A DNA stretch of 64,000 bases from Pseudomonas protegens (lineage in GTDB: Bacteria; Pseudomonadota; Gammaproteobacteria; Pseudomonadales; Pseudomonadaceae): contig NZ_CP031396.1 in NCBI RefSeq assembly GCF_003363755.1, forward strand, positions 5,922,501-5,986,500. Reading direction: 5' to 3'. The stretch's first letter is position 1. Each line of letters opens with the position of its first letter. Below the pieces are notes generated by a model, which did no database searches, was not told where the DNA came from, and worked only from the letters and a program-made list of their open reading frames with translations. Below, piece by piece: positions 15,848 through 24,006 of the stretch. Made by a program: the position numbers and the translations under genes.

Positions 15848-15946
15848 ACCCGGCGCGGGCGCGGCGGTCTTAGCATGGTCCCAGCGGCCTCGATCCTGGC
15901 CTGAATCTGCTCCGAACCCTGAGCCCGAACCTTGAGAGCGACGCCC

Positions 15947-16069
15947 ATGCGCATCATCAAAGTGCTGCTCCTGCCCTTGCTGCTGATCCTCAGCCTGATC
16001 GGCGTCGATCGCCTGCACGGCCCGCGCCCGGTCGTGCCCCTGGCGGTGCCGCTGGTTCCGGGGCGCTAG
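15947..16069 (+). CDS. Small membrane peptide ahead of the sensor kinase
   Basis: A 40-codon ORF from ATG to TAG that ends 2 bp before the kinase start. The peptide has a basic start (MRIIK), one hydrophobic helix (about residues 5-20, LLLPLLLILSLIG) and a proline/valine-rich tail. A weak GAGAG stands 9 bases upstream. Tight spacing to the kinase and a ped box 100 bp upstream suggest it is the first gene of the transcript. I know no family for it. It could be a small membrane modulator of the kinase or simply a leader for translational coupling. Confidence 0.5.
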   Translation: MRIIKVLLLPLLLILSLIGVDRLHGPRPVVPLAVPLVPGR

Positions 16070-16071
16070 GC

Positions 16072-17343
16072 ATGTCGGCGCTGTGGCGGATCAACCTGTG
16101 GGTCACGGCGTTCTTTGCCGTGGTGACCCTGGCCTGCGCCGGCTTGCTGCTGCATCAGGCGGTGGCCGATGTCGAGCGTGAACTGCAGTCCGCCGCAGCG
16201 GTGGTGGAGTACTTGAGTGACAGCGCCGAGCGCAACCCGGCGGGGCTGCAACCGCATCTCACCCAGAGCCTGCGCCATGTGCGGGTGCACTGGCTGGGGC
16301 CGGACGAGGCGGCGCGCATGCCGGAAGAGGCAGGGCTGGACGCCTGGCTCGGCCGCCAACTGTTCAGTGACCGTCGCCACAGCGCCCGCGAACTGGACCT
16401 GGGCGACGGCCGCCGGGTGCTGATCGCCGTGGACGCGCGGGATGAGATCGATGAAGTCTGGGATTCCCTGCAACAGCTGTTGAGCCTGTGCGGCCTGGCC
16501 CTGCTTTTGAGCCTGCTGACCATCCGCTGGGCAGTACGTCGGGGCATGGGCTTGCTGGATGATTTGCTGCGGGCCTTGCAGCAGGTGTCCGGCGGGCAAC
16601 TGGCGGTGCGCCTGCGCGAAGCCGGGCTGCCGGAAGCGCGACAACTGGCCGGACACTTCAACCGCATGACCGCGACCCTGGAGCAGACCCGGGCCGACAA
16701 TGCACAACTGACCCGGGCCCTGCTGGCGGTGCAGGAGCGCGAACGCACCTACCTGGCGCAGACCCTGCACGACGACCTCGGGCAATACCTGGCAGGCATC
16801 CGCGCCCAGGTCTGCCTGCTGCGCATGGTCAGCGGCCAGCCCACGGTGGTGGAACACACGGCCCAGGCCCTGGAACTCAATTGCGAACGCTTGCAGCAGG
16901 GCTTTCGCGCCCTGGTGCAGGACCTGTACCCGGTGGTGCTGCAGCACCTGCCGCTGGCCGAAGCCTTTGGCCTGCTGGTGAGCCAATGGCAGGACAGCCA
17001 GGGCATCGACTGCCAATTGCGGGTCGGCGCCGACCTGCCGGCGTTGCCCGACGCCAGCAAGACCCACCTCTACCGCCTGCTGCAAGAAGCGCTGACCAAC
17101 GTCGCCCGGCACGCCGGCGCCAGCCAGGTGCGGGTGCGCCTGCAACGCAGCGCCCGGGGCCTGCGCCTGCTGGTGCGCGACAACGGATGCGGCGCGCGCC
17201 AGCCCCAACGCCCCGGCGTCGGCCTGCACTCGATGGCCGAACGGGCCCGCAGCCTGGGGGGTGAACTGCACATCCTCAGCCGTCCCGGCGCCGGTTGGGC
17301 GCTGGCCTTGAACATGCCCCTGAACATGCCCGTGGAGGCCTGA
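16072..17343 (+). CDS. pedS2: Membrane sensor histidine kinase, PedS2/EraS-like
   Basis: A 423-residue kinase. Two transmembrane helices (about residues 8-28 and 138-160) bracket a periplasmic sensor of about 110 residues. A HAMP segment (about 160-212) follows, then a HisKA_3 dimerisation domain with H233 in LHDDLGQYLAGIRAQV and an HATPase domain with LLVRDNGCGA and GVGLHSMAERA. It is encoded next to its LuxR-type regulator with a TGATG overlap. In P. putida PedS2/PedR2 senses lanthanides and switches between PedE and PedH, and this gene sits in the equivalent place. Lanthanide sensing here is inference. Confidence 0.85.
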   Translation: MSALWRINLWVTAFFAVVTLACAGLLLHQAVADVERELQSAAAVVEYLSDSAERNPAGLQPHLTQSLRHVRVHWLGPDEAARMPEEAGLDAWLGRQLFSDRRHSARELDLGDGRRVLIAVDARDEIDEVWDSLQQLLSLCGLALLLSLLTIRWAVRRGMGLLDDLLRALQQVSGGQLAVRLREAGLPEARQLAGHFNRMTATLEQTRADNAQLTRALLAVQERERTYLAQTLHDDLGQYLAGIRAQVCLLRMVSGQPTVVEHTAQALELNCERLQQGFRALVQDLYPVVLQHLPLAEAFGLLVSQWQDSQGIDCQLRVGADLPALPDASKTHLYRLLQEALTNVARHAGASQVRVRLQRSARGLRLLVRDNGCGARQPQRPGVGLHSMAERARSLGGELHILSRPGAGWALALNMPLNMPVEA

Positions 17344-17981
17344 TGAACATCTTGTTGGTGGATGACCACGCCGTGGTTCGCCAGGGTTACGCCAGCCTGC
17401 TGCGCGCGGTATTGCCGGCGATGCAGGTGCGCGAAGCGGCCAGCGGCGAAGAAGCCCTGACCCGGGTCGCTGAAGAAGTGCCGAACCTGGTGATCATGGA
17501 TTTCGGCCTGCCGGGCATCAGCGGCCTGGAGACCACCCGCCGCCTGCGCCAGCGCCTGCCGCAACTGCGGGTGCTGTTTTTCAGCATGCACGACGAACTG
17601 CCCCTGGTGCGCCAGGCCCTAGAGGCCGGCGCCTCGGGCTACCTGACCAAGAACTCCGCGCCCCAGGTGCTGATCGAAGCGGTGCACCGGGTGCTGGCCG
17701 GGCACGCCTACATCGAACAGCCCCTGGCCACCCAACTGGCCTGCACCCCGGCGCAGAACGCCAGCGACCCGCGCTTGCAGAGCATGACCCAGCGCGAGCT
17801 GGAGATCTTCGTGATGCTGGCCAAGGGCACCCCGGCGCGGGTGATTGCCGAGCAGCTGTGCATCAGCGCCAAGACTGTGTCGAACCATTTGACCTTGCTC
17901 AAGAGCAAGTTGCAGGTCAGCTCCCATGCGGAGTTGGTGCATTTGGGGATTGATATGGGGGTGGTGCGGGTGGCGGGGTGA
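17343..17981 (+). CDS. pedR2: LuxR-type response regulator, PedR2/EraR-like
   Basis: A 212-residue regulator with a receiver domain (phospho-acceptor D53 in VIMDFGLPGISG) and a C-terminal LuxR-type helix-turn-helix (about 140-205, with TPARVIAEQLCISAKTVSNHL). The start is ATG 17343, whose A is the last base of the kinase stop codon. A longer frame from 17295 would only repeat kinase coding sequence. In P. putida the orthologous regulator activates pedE and, when dephosphorylated by lanthanide signalling, allows pedH use. It is a second candidate reader of the shared 13-bp box. Confidence 0.87.
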   Translation: MNILLVDDHAVVRQGYASLLRAVLPAMQVREAASGEEALTRVAEEVPNLVIMDFGLPGISGLETTRRLRQRLPQLRVLFFSMHDELPLVRQALEAGASGYLTKNSAPQVLIEAVHRVLAGHAYIEQPLATQLACTPAQNASDPRLQSMTQRELEIFVMLAKGTPARVIAEQLCISAKTVSNHLTLLKSKLQVSSHAELVHLGIDMGVVRVAG

Positions 17982-18058
17982 GGGGGGGCAGTTGGGGCTA
18001 GGGGATTGAGGGCGTATCCGGTGCTGTGGTTATGGCGGTTTTGCCCTGACTACGGAGA

Positions 18059-18345
18059 TTGGGATGGAGTACATATCCGTTGCTGCGGGTGCGGCCACTT
18101 AGGGTTTCGCCCTTACGGCGAGTCCCTTTTTACAAACGCCTAAAAAGGAACCAAAAACGCTTGCCCCTCCATGGGCCCCTCGCTGGGGCTCGGGGTTCCC
18201 TCTCTCCGGCATTGCTCCGGGGGCCCGCCGCCAACCGGCCATCCATGGCCGGGTGGCGGCTAGCTCGGCATCCATGCCGAGCTGCCCCCTACGCAACGCC
18301 TACGCTCGGCCGGCTGGGAAGGGGCCGGAAGATCAAGATCAAGAT
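18059..18345 (+). repeat. About 270-bp interspersed repeat, left arm of an inverted pair
   Basis: The segment starts near CATATCCGTTGCTGCGGGTG, continues with GGTTTCGCCCTTACGGCGAG, and contains the hairpins CCGGCCATCCATGGCCGG and CTCGGCATCCATGCCGAG. It ends in a run of AAGATC repeats (18323-18351). An inverted copy is at 18590-18850 and a direct copy at 56701-56970. No transposase frame is present. The 17982-18854 gap holds only this pair and the 18388-18517 element. Confidence 0.8.
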
Positions 18346-18387
18346 CAAGATCAAAAGCCAAAGCCAAGGTGCGCAGGCCGGCTCCTT

Positions 18388-18517
18388 GTAGCCGCTGCCG
18401 AAGGCTGCGAACGAGCGCTCGCGCTCGCAAAACCAGGCGGCGCGATAGGTCAGGAATATCGGGGAGGCAGGTTTAGCGTCTCCTGCGGAGCCGGTCGCAG
18501 CCTTCGGCAGCGGCTAC
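18388..18517. repeat. Single REP-bounded element, GTAGCCGCTGCCG family
   Basis: The arms GTAGCCGCTGCCGAAGGCTG and CAGCCTTCGGCAGCGGCTAC are perfect inverted repeats 130 bp apart. The element is a single copy of the family that forms the tandem arrays elsewhere and lies at the centre of the large inverted repeat. Confidence 0.85.
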
Positions 18518-18589
18518 ATGTAACGCGAACGGCAGTGAAACAGGCCGGCAGGCCGCCGTCAGATTCTGCTTTTGATCTTGCTTTTGATC

Positions 18590-18850
18590 TTCCTGCCCCC
18601 TTAGACACGATGGCCGAACGCAGGCATTGAGCCGTGGGTAACCCGGCAGGACGCCGGGTTAGCCGCACTGGGCCATGGATGGCCCATTGCGGCGGCCCAC
18701 GGATCAATGCCGGAGTTCGGGCATGCCGAGCCTAGGCGAGGCACCGAGTGGAGGGGCAGGAGCCTTTGGTTACTTTGGGCTTTTCAAAGTGACTCGCTGT
18801 AAGAGCGAAACCGCCAGCGGCTGCACCCGCAGGAACGGATATGTACCCAA
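18590..18850 (-). repeat. About 260-bp interspersed repeat, right arm of the inverted pair
   Basis: Read on the minus strand it matches the 18059 and 56701 copies: CATATCCGTTCCTGCGGGTG, then an AGTAACCAAAGGCTCCTGCC block, then GGCCATCCATGGCCCA and AACCCGGCGTCCTGCCGGGTT. It ends a few bases from the stop of the pentapeptide gene and may provide that gene's 3' structure. Confidence 0.8.
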
Positions 18851-18854
18851 CCCC

Positions 18855-19514
18855 CTACTTATCCCAAGTCCCCGGACACCCCTGGCACCCCTCCATATTG
18901 GCATCCTGAAAATTCCCATAATGCTGCCGCGCCCCGCGCAAATCGGCGCGTTCCAGATTGCTCTCACCCAACTTGGCCTCTTGCAGATTGGCATCACTCA
19001 GATTGGCCCCTTGCAGATCGGCCTTGCTCAACCAGGCCATTTCCAGATCCGCCGCTTGCAGGTTGGCCCGGTGCAGCTTGGCCCCGGACAGCCGGGCAAA
19101 TTGCAGGTAGGCCGCGCTGAGGTTGGCGTTCTCGAATTGTGCGCCCTGGGCAAACAGGCCCCAGCCCTGAATGGCCATCAGCTTGGCGTCGGTAAAGTCC
19201 GCCAGCCGCAGGTTGCTCTGTTGCAGGCTGGCACGGGTCAGGTTGGCGCCTTGCAGGCGGGCTTTTTCCAGATTGGCCAGGTCCAGCTGGGCATGGCGCA
19301 GGTCGGCGCCGGAGAGGTCGGCGCCGGCCAGGTTCATCTTGCGCAGGTCCTGGTTGGCCAGGTTGGCGCCGCGCAGGTTGGCGCCCGGGCATTGGCTGGA
19401 TTCGGCAATCAGGCAGCCATTGATGGTCAGGGGTACATCGTTGCCGTCGTCGTCGACGTTCACCGCGAAGGCGGGCGAGAGGCCCAACAGCAGGACCAGG
19501 GGCAGGTAGTTCAT
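18855..19514 (-). CDS. Exported pentapeptide-repeat protein
   Basis: A 219-residue protein with a signal peptide (about residues 1-17, LLLGLSPAFA) and a right-handed quadrilateral beta-helix of roughly 28 pentapeptides of the A(D/N)Lxx type from residue 45 to about 205, for example LSGADLRHAQLDLANLEKA. Two cysteines (C34, C42) precede the helix and a CQGC pair closes it, so disulphide capping in the periplasm is likely. It lies downstream of pedE on the same strand, as in the P. putida ped locus. The function is unknown; the family is structural. Confidence 0.85.
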   Translation of the reverse strand: MNYLPLVLLLGLSPAFAVNVDDDGNDVPLTINGCLIAESSQCPGANLRGANLANQDLRKMNLAGADLSGADLRHAQLDLANLEKARLQGANLTRASLQQSNLRLADFTDAKLMAIQGWGLFAQGAQFENANLSAAYLQFARLSGAKLHRANLQAADLEMAWLSKADLQGANLSDANLQEAKLGESNLERADLRGARQHYGNFQDANMEGCQGCPGTWDK

Positions 19515-19555
19515 GGTGCGGTTCTCCAGGCGGGAGTGAGGGCGGGTGGGGCGAG

Positions 19556-19686
19556 GGCGCTGGCGCCCGCTGGACCGGCCGGCGCCCCGGGGGCGTAGCC
19601 GTCGTGCACCCGGCCCACGCGGTAGGCCTGAGCTATCGCGTGGGCAGGGTTCGGAGCCGCTGCGCGGCCCAGCGGGCGCCAGCGCC
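19556..19686 (-). terminator. 18-bp perfect inverted repeat after pedE
   Basis: GGCGCTGGCGCCCGCTGG (19556-19573) is exactly complementary to CCAGCGGGCGCCAGCGCC (19669-19686), with a 95-base loop that is itself GC-rich. It starts 14 bp beyond the pedE stop and ends 42 bp before the pentapeptide start. It may limit read-through or protect the pedE mRNA 3' end. No T-tract follows. Confidence 0.5.
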
Positions 19687-19700
19687 TCGCCACCAGTCGG

Positions 19701-21596
19701 TCAGCGCTGGGCGGTCTTGTTATCCCAGCTCGGGATCTTGAACACCCAGAACGAACCGCCTTGGGCCACCGGCTTGGTCAGTTCGGCCATGTCGCCACCC
19801 CACAGCGGCACCGCGCCGCCGTAGCCCACGGTCACGCCGATGTACTGCTCGCCATCCTGTTCCCAGGTGATGGGCGGCGAGACGATGCCGCTGCCGGTCT
19901 GGAATTTCCACAGCTCCTTGCCGGTCTTGGCGTCGAAGGCCTTGAAGAAGCCGTCGCCGGTGCCGGTGAACACCAGGTTGCCCTTGGTCGCCAGGACGCC
20001 GGCCCACAGCGGCAGCTGCTCCTTGTGTTCCCACACCAGCTTGCCGGTGGTGGGGTCCATGGCGCGCAGGGTGCCGACGTGGTCGTCGTACATGCGCTTG
20101 ATGCGGAAGCCCATCCCCAGGTAGGCCGAGCCTTTCTTGTAGTTCACTTCCTCGGTCCAGTACTCCTCCTTCCACTGGTTGCCGGGGATGTAGAACAGCC
20201 CGGTGTCCTGGCTGTAGGCCATGGGGTTCCAGTTCTTGCCACCCAGGAACGGCGGCGAGACTTCCACCGGCTTGCCCTTGGTTTCACCCGGCAGCGGCTT
20301 GGCCGGACGCTGGCCTGCGTTTTCCACCGGGCGGCCGGTCTTGAGGTCGATGTGGCTGGCCCAGGTGATGTTGTCGACGAAGGGGAAGGCGTTCTGCAGT
20401 TTGCCGTTGTTGCGGTCCACCACGTAGAAGAAGCCGTTGCGGTCGGCGTGGCCGGTGGCCTTGACCACCTTGCCGTCCTTGTTCTTGTAGTCGAACAGCA
20501 CCAGTTCGTTGTTGCCGGAGAAGTCCCACGCGTCGTTCGGCGTGTGCTGGTAGAACCATTTCACTTCGCCGGTGCTCGGGTCGACGCCGACCTGACCCGA
20601 GGTGTAGAGGCTGTCGTAGTCGTGGGGGTTGCCGTCTTTCGAGGTCCGCGCCCAGGTGTTCCACGGGCCGGGGTTGCCGGCGCCGACGATGATGGTGTTG
20701 GTTTCGGCATCGAAGCTGGCGCTCTGCCAAGGGGCGCCGCCGCCGTGGCTCCAGGCTTCGACCTTGCCGGTTTCGGTGGTCTTGTCATCGGGCCAGGACG
20801 GTGCCTTGACGTCGCCGGTGGGGGTGCTGTCCTTGCCGTTCAGGCGGCCCATGTGGCCTTCGACGAAGGGCCGCATCCACACCTCTTCGCCGGTGTCCGG
20901 GTCGCGGGCGAACAACTGGCCGACCACGCCGAATTCATCGCCGGAGCTGCCGTGGATCAGCAGCACCTTGCCGCTGGTCTTGTCCTTGATCAGCACCGGG
21001 GCGCCGGTCATGGTGTAGCCGGCGCTGTGGTCGCCGAACTTCTTGTTCCACACCACCTTGCCGGTGTTCTTGTCCAGGGCGATGACCCGGGCGTCGAGGG
21101 TGCCGAAGTAGATCTTGTCGCCGTAGATCGCCGCGCCGCGGTTGACCACGTCGCAGCACGGGCGAATGTTGTCCGGCAGGCGGTGGTTGTAGGTCCACAG
21201 GCGTTTGCCGGTCTTGGCGTCGAGGGCGAATACCCGCGAGTAGGAACCGGTGACGTAGACCACGCCGTCGCGGACGATGGCCTGGGATTCCTGGCCGCGC
21301 TGCTTCTCGTCGCCAAAGGAGTAGGACCAGGCCGGGGTCAGCTTGAACACGTTTTTATCGTTGACCTGGGCCAGGGGGCTCCAGCGCTGGGCGTTGGTGC
21401 CCATGCCGTACTGCAGCACGTCCCGGGTGGTCAGGTGGTCGTTGGCGATGTCTTCCCAGGTGACGTTCTTGCTGGCAGGTGCCGCCGGGGCGGTAGCCGC
21501 TGTGGCCGCCGCGCCCAGGGACAAGCTGGTGGTCAGCAGCAGGGCTTGGACGGCGAGGCTCAGGGGGGAAAGGGCGGGTAGCGATCTTATTGTCAT
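19701..21596 (-). CDS. pedE: PQQ-dependent alcohol dehydrogenase, calcium type (PedE/ExaA)
   Basis: A 631-residue periplasmic quinoprotein with an eight-bladed propeller. The signal peptide is about residues 1-34. The adjacent cysteines C147-C148 (RPCCDVV) form the vicinal disulphide that contacts PQQ. The catalytic Asp is D358 in DAWDFSGNNE and the position two residues on is S360, so the extra Asp of lanthanide enzymes is absent and calcium is expected. It oxidises primary alcohols and passes electrons to PedF, encoded divergently. I chose ATG 21596 because the signal peptide begins there; the frame is open further upstream without protein-like sequence. Confidence 0.93.
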   Translation of the reverse strand: MTIRSLPALSPLSLAVQALLLTTSLSLGAAATAATAPAAPASKNVTWEDIANDHLTTRDVLQYGMGTNAQRWSPLAQVNDKNVFKLTPAWSYSFGDEKQRGQESQAIVRDGVVYVTGSYSRVFALDAKTGKRLWTYNHRLPDNIRPCCDVVNRGAAIYGDKIYFGTLDARVIALDKNTGKVVWNKKFGDHSAGYTMTGAPVLIKDKTSGKVLLIHGSSGDEFGVVGQLFARDPDTGEEVWMRPFVEGHMGRLNGKDSTPTGDVKAPSWPDDKTTETGKVEAWSHGGGAPWQSASFDAETNTIIVGAGNPGPWNTWARTSKDGNPHDYDSLYTSGQVGVDPSTGEVKWFYQHTPNDAWDFSGNNELVLFDYKNKDGKVVKATGHADRNGFFYVVDRNNGKLQNAFPFVDNITWASHIDLKTGRPVENAGQRPAKPLPGETKGKPVEVSPPFLGGKNWNPMAYSQDTGLFYIPGNQWKEEYWTEEVNYKKGSAYLGMGFRIKRMYDDHVGTLRAMDPTTGKLVWEHKEQLPLWAGVLATKGNLVFTGTGDGFFKAFDAKTGKELWKFQTGSGIVSPPITWEQDGEQYIGVTVGYGGAVPLWGGDMAELTKPVAQGGSFWVFKIPSWDNKTAQR

Positions 21597-21733
21597 GGTT
21601 GCAGTTCCCAGTGGAGGTTTTGGCCTGACTAGGGTCTGCCGCGAGACGCGCTTTGAGATACGGAAAAAGTCCCGCCTTTGCCGGGAAAAGTTCCCGGGCG
21701 GCACCTGATTTAGGCCCGCGCCACAAGCCCTAC

Positions 21734-21746
21734 TACCAAGGGAGTA
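21734..21746. promoter_or_regulatory. ped box 4 (TACCAAGGGAGTA)
   Basis: A copy of the shared 13-bp box midway in the divergent pedE-pedF region, 138 bp from the pedE start and 104 bp from the pedF start. Confidence 0.5.
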
Positions 21747-21849
21747 GGACGCGACCACCAAAGCAGCATACGGCCGCCCGCCGGCTGTTTCTAAGATGGC
21801 GCCATGGCCTCTGTAGCGAGGTCTTGCGTGCAATCTTGAGGGCATAACA

Positions 21850-22311
21850 ATGACAACAAAACGCAACGCCTTGCTCGCGGTAGGGCTGCTGACCGGTGCC
21901 TTGGCCACCGGCGCTGTATGGGCCCATGGCAACGTGGTGCCCCAGGCGGTGGAAACCCAGGGCCTGACGCCGATCAAGGATGCCGGTGTGAGCCTCGATG
22001 GCGACGGCTGGGCCGCGCTCAACCCCTATCGCACCTCGCCCGAGCGCGACAAGGCAGTGGAAATCGGTGCCTCGGCCTACAACCAGAACTGCGCCGCCTG
22101 CCATGGCCTGGAAGCCAAGTCCGGCGGTATCGCCCCGGACCTGCGCATGCTCGATGCCGGCGAAGCCGGGGATGAATGGTTCGTCGAACGGGTGCGCCAC
22201 GGCGCGGTGCGCGATGGCCGGGTGTACATGCCGAAGATGGCCGACTACCTGAGCCAGGAAGCCCTGTGGGCGGTGCGCACCTACCTGGACAGCGTGCGCG
22301 TCGAGGAGTGA
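21850..22311 (+). CDS. pedF: Cytochrome c550 PedF, electron acceptor of PQQ alcohol dehydrogenases
   Basis: A 153-residue periplasmic c-type cytochrome. The signal peptide ends near VWAHG. One haem-binding motif CAACH has C81, C84 and H85; the distal Met is probably in VYMPKM near residue 128. It belongs to the PedF/ExaB-like c550 group that takes electrons from the quinoprotein to the respiratory chain. It is divergent from pedE and leads the pedF, binding-protein, carrier and hydrolase genes, with only 5 bp to the next start. Confidence 0.9.
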   Translation: MTTKRNALLAVGLLTGALATGAVWAHGNVVPQAVETQGLTPIKDAGVSLDGDGWAALNPYRTSPERDKAVEIGASAYNQNCAACHGLEAKSGGIAPDLRMLDAGEAGDEWFVERVRHGAVRDGRVYMPKMADYLSQEALWAVRTYLDSVRVEE

Positions 22312-22316
22312 TCGCC

Positions 22317-23192
22317 ATGGGCCGCCTCGGCGTGTTCCTCAGTGGCTTGCTGCTGTGCTGCGCGGCGGCGCAGGCCGGGGTGCGCAACTACGACACGATG
22401 ATCGCCTCCGGTGAGCTGAAGGTGGCGGTGTACCAGGATTTTGCCCCCTACAGCTTCGAGGACCAGGGCCAGCCCCGGGGCGTCGACGTCGAGTTGGCGC
22501 AAGCCCTGGCCGAGGCCCTGGGGGTGCGCCTGCAACTGATCTGGGCGCCCCCCGGTGAGAAGCTCGACGACGACTTGCGGGATTACGTCTGGCGCGGCAG
22601 TCCGCTGCGCCATCAGCAGTTGGCCGACCTGATGATGCGCGTGCCCTACGACCACGACTTTGCGCAAAAGCGCAACGAACTGGGAGAGCTGACCAACGAT
22701 CACGTGGTGATGTTCGGCCCCTATCAGGAAGAGCGCTGGCAGGTGGCATTCGACCGCCGCCGGCTGGACTCGGTGGCCAGTGTCGCGGTGTTCCAGCAGC
22801 ACCCCATTGGCGTCGAGGTGGACAGCGTGCCGTCGTTCTACCTGACCTCGGTGTTCAACGGCATGCTCAGTGCCAAGACCCATCATTACCCCAGCGTGCA
22901 GCAGGCCTTCGGCGCCTTGCGGGCCGGGCAGGTGGACGCGGTGATGGCCATGCGCGGGGAGATCGACTGGCAGTTGCACCAGGCCGCTGATCCGCAACTG
23001 GCCCTGGCGGAAAACGCCTACCCGAACATGGGCAAGCAGGTGTGGGAGATCGGCATGGCGGTGCATGAAAGCAACCGCCAGCTGGCCTATGCCGTGGAGG
23101 AGGCCCTGGAAGGGTTGATCCGCGACGGTCGCCTGCAGGCGCTGTACGCCCGTTATGGCCTGCGTTACGAGGTCCCAGAGATGTATCAATAG
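22317..23192 (+). CDS. Quinoprotein-associated family-3 periplasmic binding protein
   Basis: A 291-residue exported protein with a signal peptide (about 1-20) and the binding-protein opening GELKVAVYQDFAPYSFEDQGQPRG. It belongs to the quinoprotein dehydrogenase-associated binding-protein group that travels with PQQ enzymes, related to the XoxJ/MxaJ type. It may help mature or activate the dehydrogenase rather than serve a transporter, as no permease adjoins it. The start is ATG 22317, 8 bp after GAGGAG, although GTG 22308 is also in frame. Confidence 0.82.
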   Translation: MGRLGVFLSGLLLCCAAAQAGVRNYDTMIASGELKVAVYQDFAPYSFEDQGQPRGVDVELAQALAEALGVRLQLIWAPPGEKLDDDLRDYVWRGSPLRHQQLADLMMRVPYDHDFAQKRNELGELTNDHVVMFGPYQEERWQVAFDRRRLDSVASVAVFQQHPIGVEVDSVPSFYLTSVFNGMLSAKTHHYPSVQQAFGALRAGQVDAVMAMRGEIDWQLHQAADPQLALAENAYPNMGKQVWEIGMAVHESNRQLAYAVEEALEGLIRDGRLQALYARYGLRYEVPEMYQ

Positions 23193-23200
23193 GAGCTGCG

Positions 23201-23971
23201 ATGAACTGGCGAGCGACCTGTCTGCTGGCGTGCTGGCTGCCCTTGGCGACCCCGGCGCTGGCCGCCGATCCCCAGGCCCCGGGTGCGGACCCGGTGCCCT
23301 CGGTGATGTGGGCCTTCTACCACAAGCAATTGCTGGGGGACGCGGCGTTCGTCTTCGATGACCGGGTCAAGCTGCTGGCGCCGCCCTTTGCCGAGGACGC
23401 GCGGCAGGTGCCGCTGGAGATCGACGCCCGGGCCTTCAGCGGCGACGTGGTGCGCATCCTTGCCTGGGCCGAGCTCAACCCCTTGCCGCGTATTGTCGAT
23501 TTCGTGCCGGGGGAGCGGGTGCTGCCCTGGCTGTCGATCCGCATCCGCATCGAGCAGGCCACGCCGCTGCGCGCTGCGGTGCAGACCCGCGACGGCCTGT
23601 GGCACGTGGGCTCGACCCTGATCGATGCCGCCGGTGGCGGCTGCACCGCCCCCAGCGTGGTGCGCACCCAGCCCGGCTGGGAAGAGCACATCGGCGAGGT
23701 GCTGGGCGGGCGTTACCCCCGGGGTGATGCCAGCCGTCTGCGCCTGCAAGTGTCCCACCCGATGGACAACGGCCTGGTCAGCGGCATCCCCGAGTTCTTT
23801 CTCAACCACGCCGAATTGCGCGACCCGAACGATCAGCTTCTGGCCAGCCTCGAACTGTTCCCGGCGGTCAGCGAAAACCCCAACCTGGGGTTCGACATCC
23901 AGGGGCCGGGGCAGACCCGCTTGCTGTTGCGCGACAACAGCGGCAACCAGTTCGAGGCCAATCTGCCCTGA
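23201..23971 (+). CDS. Quinoprotein-associated SoxYZ-like carrier protein
   Basis: A 256-residue periplasmic protein fusing a SoxY-like domain (about 30-160) and a SoxZ-like domain (about 165-255). The SoxY carrier motif appears as GGGC (residues 145-148), with C148 as the likely carrier thiol, in an internal position rather than at a C-terminal arm. It lies between the binding-protein and metallohydrolase genes, the same trio found with other PQQ alcohol dehydrogenases and annotated as a quinoprotein relay system. What it carries is unknown. A signal peptide ends near ALAAD. Confidence 0.82.
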   Translation: MNWRATCLLACWLPLATPALAADPQAPGADPVPSVMWAFYHKQLLGDAAFVFDDRVKLLAPPFAEDARQVPLEIDARAFSGDVVRILAWAELNPLPRIVDFVPGERVLPWLSIRIRIEQATPLRAAVQTRDGLWHVGSTLIDAAGGGCTAPSVVRTQPGWEEHIGEVLGGRYPRGDASRLRLQVSHPMDNGLVSGIPEFFLNHAELRDPNDQLLASLELFPAVSENPNLGFDIQGPGQTRLLLRDNSGNQFEANLP

Positions 23972-24006
23972 GCGCATCCTTTGACCCACCCGAGCCGAGG
24001 CGCACC

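Noticed and set aside
18059..18391. 110-codon plus-strand frame in the interspersed repeat
   Set aside because: The corresponding frame is not kept in the other two copies of the repeat, so it is not a conserved gene.
18059..18850. Insertion sequence with long terminal inverted repeats
   Set aside because: The interval between the arms is about 245 bp and holds only a REP element; no transposase frame or target duplication is visible.
19761..21581. 606-codon open frame on the plus strand opposite pedE
   Set aside because: It is a mirror of a GC-rich coding region; its translation is Val/Gly/Ala-rich with no domain, while the minus strand encodes a clear quinoprotein.
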